Source: Magnolia sinica (lineage: Eukaryota > Streptophyta > Magnoliopsida > Magnoliales > Magnoliaceae). From it: a stretch of DNA of 64,000 bases. The notes under the pieces are model-generated. The model saw nothing but the letters and a program-made list of their open reading frames with translations. It was not told the origin of the DNA and made no database searches. Position numbers and translations under genes: made by a program. Positions 59,781 to 64,000 of the stretch are shown here, one piece after another; position 1 is the first letter of the stretch, and each line of letters opens with the position of its first letter. The stretch is taken from contig NC_080578.1 of NCBI RefSeq assembly GCF_029962835.1, positions 102,775,759 to 102,839,758 of the forward strand. Direction: 5' to 3'.

Positions 59781-60235
59781 TGTTGGGGTCACCAGCCATG
59801 CGGCCTCCCTGTAACCCGAGCTCTGTGGGGGTCCACTGATTTATTTATTATTATTATTTTTTAAAATATAAATATCCACTCCATCCATCCATTTCACCAG
59901 CCCATTTTAGGACATGAGCCCAATATGAGCAAGATCCAAAATTCAAGTGGGCCCCAACATACATGGGGCTGGAAGTGCCCACCATTGTAGCCTTCCTAGC
60001 CCCACAGTGATTGTTTATATGCCATCCAATCCATTAATAAGGTGACACCCACGTAGATGAAAGAAGAACACATATGTCAGCCTGATCCACAATTTTTGTG
60101 GTCCCAAGAAGGTTCCAATGCCGATTGTTTTTTGTGTTGTGGCTCACTTCCCTATATTTGGGTCATGTCCTAAAATGAGCTGGTGAAACAGAGCTTGGGG
60201 TCACAAGGCATTCCAGGCAAGCCACATCCATCCCT
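59781..60235. repeat. fold-back relative, GGGGTCAC ends
   Basis: Left CCCGAGCTCTGTGGGGGTCC and ATCCACTCCATCCATCCATT. The right part has TGTTTTTTGTGTTGTGGCTC, GGTCATGTCCTAAAATGAGC and GGGGTCACAAGGCATTCCAG. The right core is truncated. Confidence 0.5.
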
Positions 60236-60702
60236 GCACAGTATACACATGTTTTTAGTTATGAAAGTGGATCCAATGGTTCAATAATCCAGACAATTTG
60301 GGGTGGATGGACCGTTACCAAAACTTTTCTTGATATATAAATGGTCAAGAGAAAATACAAAAAAACCATCCATATTCAACTGAAAATGGTCCTAATATTG
60401 GAGGCTGATATCTTTTCGAGTTGTCTATCCATGGTGGGACTCAACTAACCAGCAGTCTGGTTTACAGAACCATGAGCCTCAAGTAATAGAATTGAAAAAC
60501 CATGTACTCCCCTGCAAAGTTGAGATGAACTTCTCCATCTCAAATTCATTTTCTACATGGACTACCATTTCTCAGTCAGAATGTGTTCATGGGCCAACAT
60601 AGATAGAATTTAGATGGAGAAAACTGGTGGCAGCCACTTATCACAATGGTCTGTTTCAGGGTTAACTCATTTGAAGACCTTTGAACACGAAAAACAGAGT
60701 GT
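60236..60702. other. region downstream of uL15m, likely includes its 3' UTR
   Basis: No exon seen. The uL15m transcript runs leftward into this segment. Its end could not be placed. Confidence 0.4.
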
Positions 60703-61346
60703 TTATGCAGCTGACTGATCTTTTACGGGAGCATCCTTTTCTTCTGGCAAAAATGGAATTGGTTTAGTTGGGGCAGGTAGGCGGCCGATGCTATCCACCT
60801 TATCCCGCTGCTTCGGTGGTGGCCTGGCTGGCTTCGGCAGTAGCCGCCCCTTCTTCTCAAACCACTCAGGCTTGAGCAATGCACGGAAGCCCAACTTGTT
60901 GTAGTAAACTTTCCTAACGGAACCACCAGCAGCTTCAACAGCCTCCTTCGCTCTAACTGTTACTCTAGATACCTGAACCAAATCCATAAGTCAGTTTCCC
61001 CATAGCGAATCGGGTAGTACCACTTCATTGGATTCTCGTAGGGGGAAGCTGTTATATGAAGATTACCTCGAGATGAATTGGCCACTTGATAAGTTCAGCA
61101 CCACGGCCCATTAATCTGACACCATCTTTAATCTGCTTCCCTATGGCACTCGTATCCTATGGTCACAAGATAAAATAAAAAAATGAAAACAAGGAATGAG
61201 AAACAGCTTTCAACTAAAGTGGACAACATAAGCAGTTGAGGATACCACTAAAACGGAGGTACCTTAAGGGTTTTCATAGTTATCAGTTCTGATGAATCAA
61301 TCTTGCCTGCATTTATAAGCTTTGCAATCTTTCCTAGCCCCACTGG
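60703..61346 (-). CDS. mitochondrial ribosomal protein L15 (uL15m), 3' exons (partial)
   Basis: Exons on the minus strand at 61346-61263, 61156-61067 and 60972-60703 (TGA at 60705-60703), all phase 0 with GT-AG borders, encode 147 residues. Visible: PVGLGKIAKLINAGKID, SELITMKTLK, DTSAIGKQIKDGVRLMGRG, VSRVTVRAKEAVEAAGG and YYNKLGFRALLKPEWF. This is the C-terminal uL15 fold of the large subunit. The long plant tail (PARPPPKQRDKVDSIGRLP, then an acidic end) is that of the nuclear-encoded mitochondrial protein rather than the plastid one. The Arg/Gly-rich 23S-binding N-terminus and the targeting peptide are missing; their exons should lie right of 61346 or outside the window. Confidence 0.92.
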
Positions 61347-61485
61347 CTGTTCATAAAGACAATGAAAAGACTGATAAGAAACAGCTATTCAATTTCAAGG
61401 GCCTAAAATCAACTAAGTTTCATGTTGTAAATAGGAAGCCAAAACATCCATACCTCACAGGAGAGCAGATTCAAAATTGTATCAA

Positions 61486-61795
61486 GGGCCCGTTTGGAAT
61501 GAAGGAAAAGAAAAGAAAAATGTAATGATCATCAAATGATGAATTCCCATGGACTCCATGAGCACTACTAAAACATGGATTCCCATGGATTCCATTTTTG
61601 GGTGTCTTGTGAAGATCTCACGTTACTCTCAAAATTTTCACCTCGTATCTTGTGTGAGAATTTGGCTATGGAAAAGGCTAATGATTGCTATTTCCAATTT
61701 CATTATTTCCTTTGCTATCTAAAAAAGTGCACGGTCAAATGAGTGAAAAACATTCTTTTCTTTTCTTTTGCCACAAACCAAGGCCCCTAAGAGCA
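61486..61795. mobile_element. MITE-like element, GGGCCCGTTTGG ends
   Basis: Left AAGGGCCCGTTTGGAATGAA; the right end in reverse complement reads TTAGGGGCCTTGGTTTGTGG. An internal ATTCCCATGGA.TCC word is repeated. The style is PIF/Harbinger-like; the TSD is unclear. Confidence 0.45.
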
Positions 61796-61814
61796 CTAGT
61801 GAAACAAACAAACA

Positions 61815-61905
61815 GACAAACAACAACAACAACAACAGCAAAGAAAGAAAGAAAGAAAGAAACAACAACAACAACAAAGCTAGAAACAACAACAACAATA
61901 ATAAT
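61815..61905. repeat. compound (AAC)n/(AAAG)n simple repeat
   Basis: (CAA)n, then (AAAG)n at 61840-61860, then (CAA)n again, ending in (AAT)n near 61895-61903. Confidence 0.9.
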
Positions 61906-62620
61906 GTGGCATGCTTCAAAACAAGAGATGGAGCAACCAACATCAGTATTAGCACATGGGTGTAGGTGACCTTCCCAGACCATGACAACAGGAAAGATGT
62001 TGATTATAGCCTATCCTTGTGAATTTTTTTAAAGTGAAATTCTAGAGAGGGTGCCCCACAACTCAATCATTCTAGCAAAAGTTTTTACTTTTTTTATTTT
62101 TCCTTGAATGATAATGAAATTTTATTAAAAGAAGAAGAGATACAAAGGAAACAACCCAAGACAACTGTAACACGAGGGAAATGTGAGGGATCATCAATCC
62201 AGCAAACCAAACCACAACTAGATCCCTAAACATTAACAATGGGCTCTCCGAAAACCTCCCAATTCATCTCTGCTATGACCAGCAAGAGCTCTAATACCTA
62301 TAAGCCCAAGCAATCACCCATCTTTGACCACAACCCCATGAGAAGAGCTAATCTCTACAAGGATTTTCTCCCGACACTAAGTGCTCCCCATTCCATGCTT
62401 CAAGAAAAGCACAATCGGTCTTGTGATAACCCAGGCCAAACCAAAAGGATTGTAAAACCCCCAGAAAACCTCTGACATAAAGGGGGCAAGAACAAGCAAT
62501 CCACCAACACCACATTCTGGTAGAGGATATACATATTAGTAATATTCATCTTTACATTAAGACCTTGGCCTTGCCAACGTGCCACCCAAAAGCTATTCCG
62601 CAGGGGGGGGGTGCGCTATG

Positions 62621-64000
62621 ACCTTCCTTCCACTATCTCCCCACTTAGTGAAACAGAGAACGATTTCACCAAAAAGTCTCCCAATCTTTCAAAGCATTGC
62701 TTTCACTTGCAATTTCACATATGGGAAGCAAAAGCATACTGAGAGTGCTGTAAGACTTAGGAATTATTCAGTGGCACCACAACCACCTGACCTTGAAAGA
62801 CAAAATAACCATGCCAGACCAAAATATTTCCAGAAACCACCCTATACAGCAGGGAAGAAACTTGGTGCAACTCAGTCACCACTCTATGCATCCTCCCAAA
62901 ATCATGTTCTTGAGCCATCCCAAAAGCAGCACACTCTAAAGAAATAGCTTTTCCACACTAGACACTGTTTTCTACAGGCCCGACGCTCTGTAAAGAGGCA
63001 TGACCTTAGTAAACCAAACCCCTTCCATCACCCTGTATTTACTCCATATCACTTGCTTCCATAAACCTCAACCCTTGACCCCAGATCCTTTTTTGTTTTA
63101 ATGGTAACAGTGATTTATATATATATATATTCAAGAAATAGAGAGGCGTGGAAGGAAACACTACAAATTCAAAGCATGGAGGATCAAATGATAAGAAATC
63201 AACCTCCCCCAGAGCCCCTATAACGAAAATCTCACAGAATCCACCATCAACAAATAACTTAAGATCCATAGCCTACTCAACTACCACTTCCTTTGCTCTT
63301 TAAAAGACCTCTTCCAATGATTCCGACCCATTGTTAAAAGGTCCAGTTGTAATGTTCCTTCTAAATTGACCAAAGACCTGAAAGTAATGCCAACCTCCAA
63401 AGAATCTGCTTTTTGTTGCCACCACAACCCTGATCCTCAGACTGGAAAAGCATAGCTATTAACTTTGGCACAACCAAACCACCTCAAAGAAGGCCAAAAG
63501 CTGCCTCCAGAGATCTGTTGTGAAGGAGCAATGAATAATCAAGTAATATAAAATCTTGGCACTTCTCAAGCATATGATAAATCGCATTGATGATTATCGT
63601 TCTCCTACTCAAATGGTTGACAGTAAGGACTGTTTTTAGCAACAAATCAACCAAATGCCAGAAGCCTATGCAGACCCGTGAATGACCACAATTCTTGTCA
63701 TTGGAGTCTTCACACTAGGCCCCAACCCTAGTCTAAGGACATTGTACAACATTTGATATTTGACAAAAAAAACTTCCAAGATTGATTCAAAGTCTATCCC
63801 AGAAAAGGAGGGTGAGGGAAGGAAAGGAGACAATCTTCCTTCCATTGTTTCCACCTTTAAAGGGAACATAGAAGACTTACCCTGAAAAGTTTCCAATCTC
63901 TCAAAGCACCACTTCCACTCATCGCTTTCACCTACGGAAGGTGAGAACCTACAAAGATGCTCCATAAGACTTGGGAATTCTTCAGCCTCATCTTCTATTT
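62621..64000 (-). repeat. pair of related segments, about 1.2 kb apart
   Basis: 62621-62780 and 63830-64000 are diverged direct copies sharing CTTCCTTCC, GTYTCCCAATCT-like, CTCAAAGCA, CGCTTTCACCT-like and AAGACTTRGGAATTNTTCAG words. The minus-strand frame at 63965-63666 encodes a Trp-rich segment (SDEWKWCFERLETFQGKS) of unknown family. It may be part of an L1 LINE 5' region; that is a guess. Confidence 0.55.

Larger units (their letters stand above)
61347..64000. other. probable upstream intron of uL15m, repeat-filled
   Basis: The acceptor TTTATGAACAG at 61347-61357 (minus strand) requires an upstream exon, but no GRGHKGQ-like coding block was found in this stretch. It contains a MITE, simple repeats and a repeated segment pair. 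Confidence 0.5.

Noticed and set aside
61719-61988. Leu/Val-rich and Asn/Lys-rich frames near 61.8 kb
   Set aside because: They are translations of (AAC)n/(AAAG)n simple repeats.
1-64000. CRISPR arrays, operons or phage-type systems
   Set aside because: The tandem arrays have degenerate units and no spacer logic, and all real genes have spliceosomal introns. This is plant nuclear DNA.

Overview
The window is plant nuclear DNA: split genes with GT-AG introns, A+T-rich introns, dense nested transposons and no bacterial-style gene packing. Three protein genes can be supported. (1) The last four coding exons of a mitochondrial-carrier gene of the folate transporter (FOLT1) type lie on the + strand at 2535-7000. 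(2) A complete BEL1-like TALE homeobox gene (719 codons, four coding exons) lies on the - strand at 11778-27222, with a probable 5'-UTR exon and promoter out to about 29.9 kb. (3) The last three exons of the nuclear gene for the mitochondrial ribosomal protein L15 (uL15m) lie on the - strand at 60703-61346. FOLT1 and the BELL gene are tail to tail, about 4.8 kb apart. The three genes have unrelated housekeeping or developmental jobs, and nothing suggests a functional cluster. The abundant GTGGGCCC...CACCGTCCATCC repeats suggest a woody, early-diverging angiosperm, possibly a magnoliid; that is an impression, not a proof.

Layout. 0-7 kb: FOLT1 3' part, including a 21-nt microexon behind a GC-AG intron and a decayed L1-type LINE in the last intron. 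7-11.8 kb: intergenic, with MITE-like fold-backs. 11.8-30 kb: the BELL gene, whose first coding intron is about 12 kb. That intron has collected a 655-bp hAT element (8-bp target-site duplication, TSD), a 5'-truncated LINE (15-bp TSD), a tRNA-derived SINE (16-bp TSD), a 317-bp hAT MITE (8-bp TSD), fold-backs and RTE/L1 LINE fragments. 30-60.7 kb: a gene-free block of nested mobile elements. 60.7-64 kb: the uL15m 3' exons and a repeat-filled upstream intron.

The gene-free block holds the most unusual structures. A candidate solo LTR of about 5.2 kb (45249-53030, TG...CA, 5-bp TSD TATTT) is split by a 2.57-kb hAT (TSD CCGACAAC) that itself carries two nested fold-back elements. Inside the LTR are three successive degenerate tandem arrays: a 19-bp AATCGGCCTCGA-type array, a roughly 35-bp TGGGCC-rich array, and a 50-60-bp TGGACGGTGTGGAT array. 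The third array repeats the same core that forms the arms of many dispersed fold-back elements in this window. Those fold-backs share the core but have several different terminal sequences. Four hAT-like elements, each with different subterminal repeats, share one layout: subterminal oligonucleotide repeats around a central module with a TATA-like box, a pyrimidine-rich stretch and ACCCTA motifs, always in the same orientation. No CRISPR array, operon or prokaryotic system is present.
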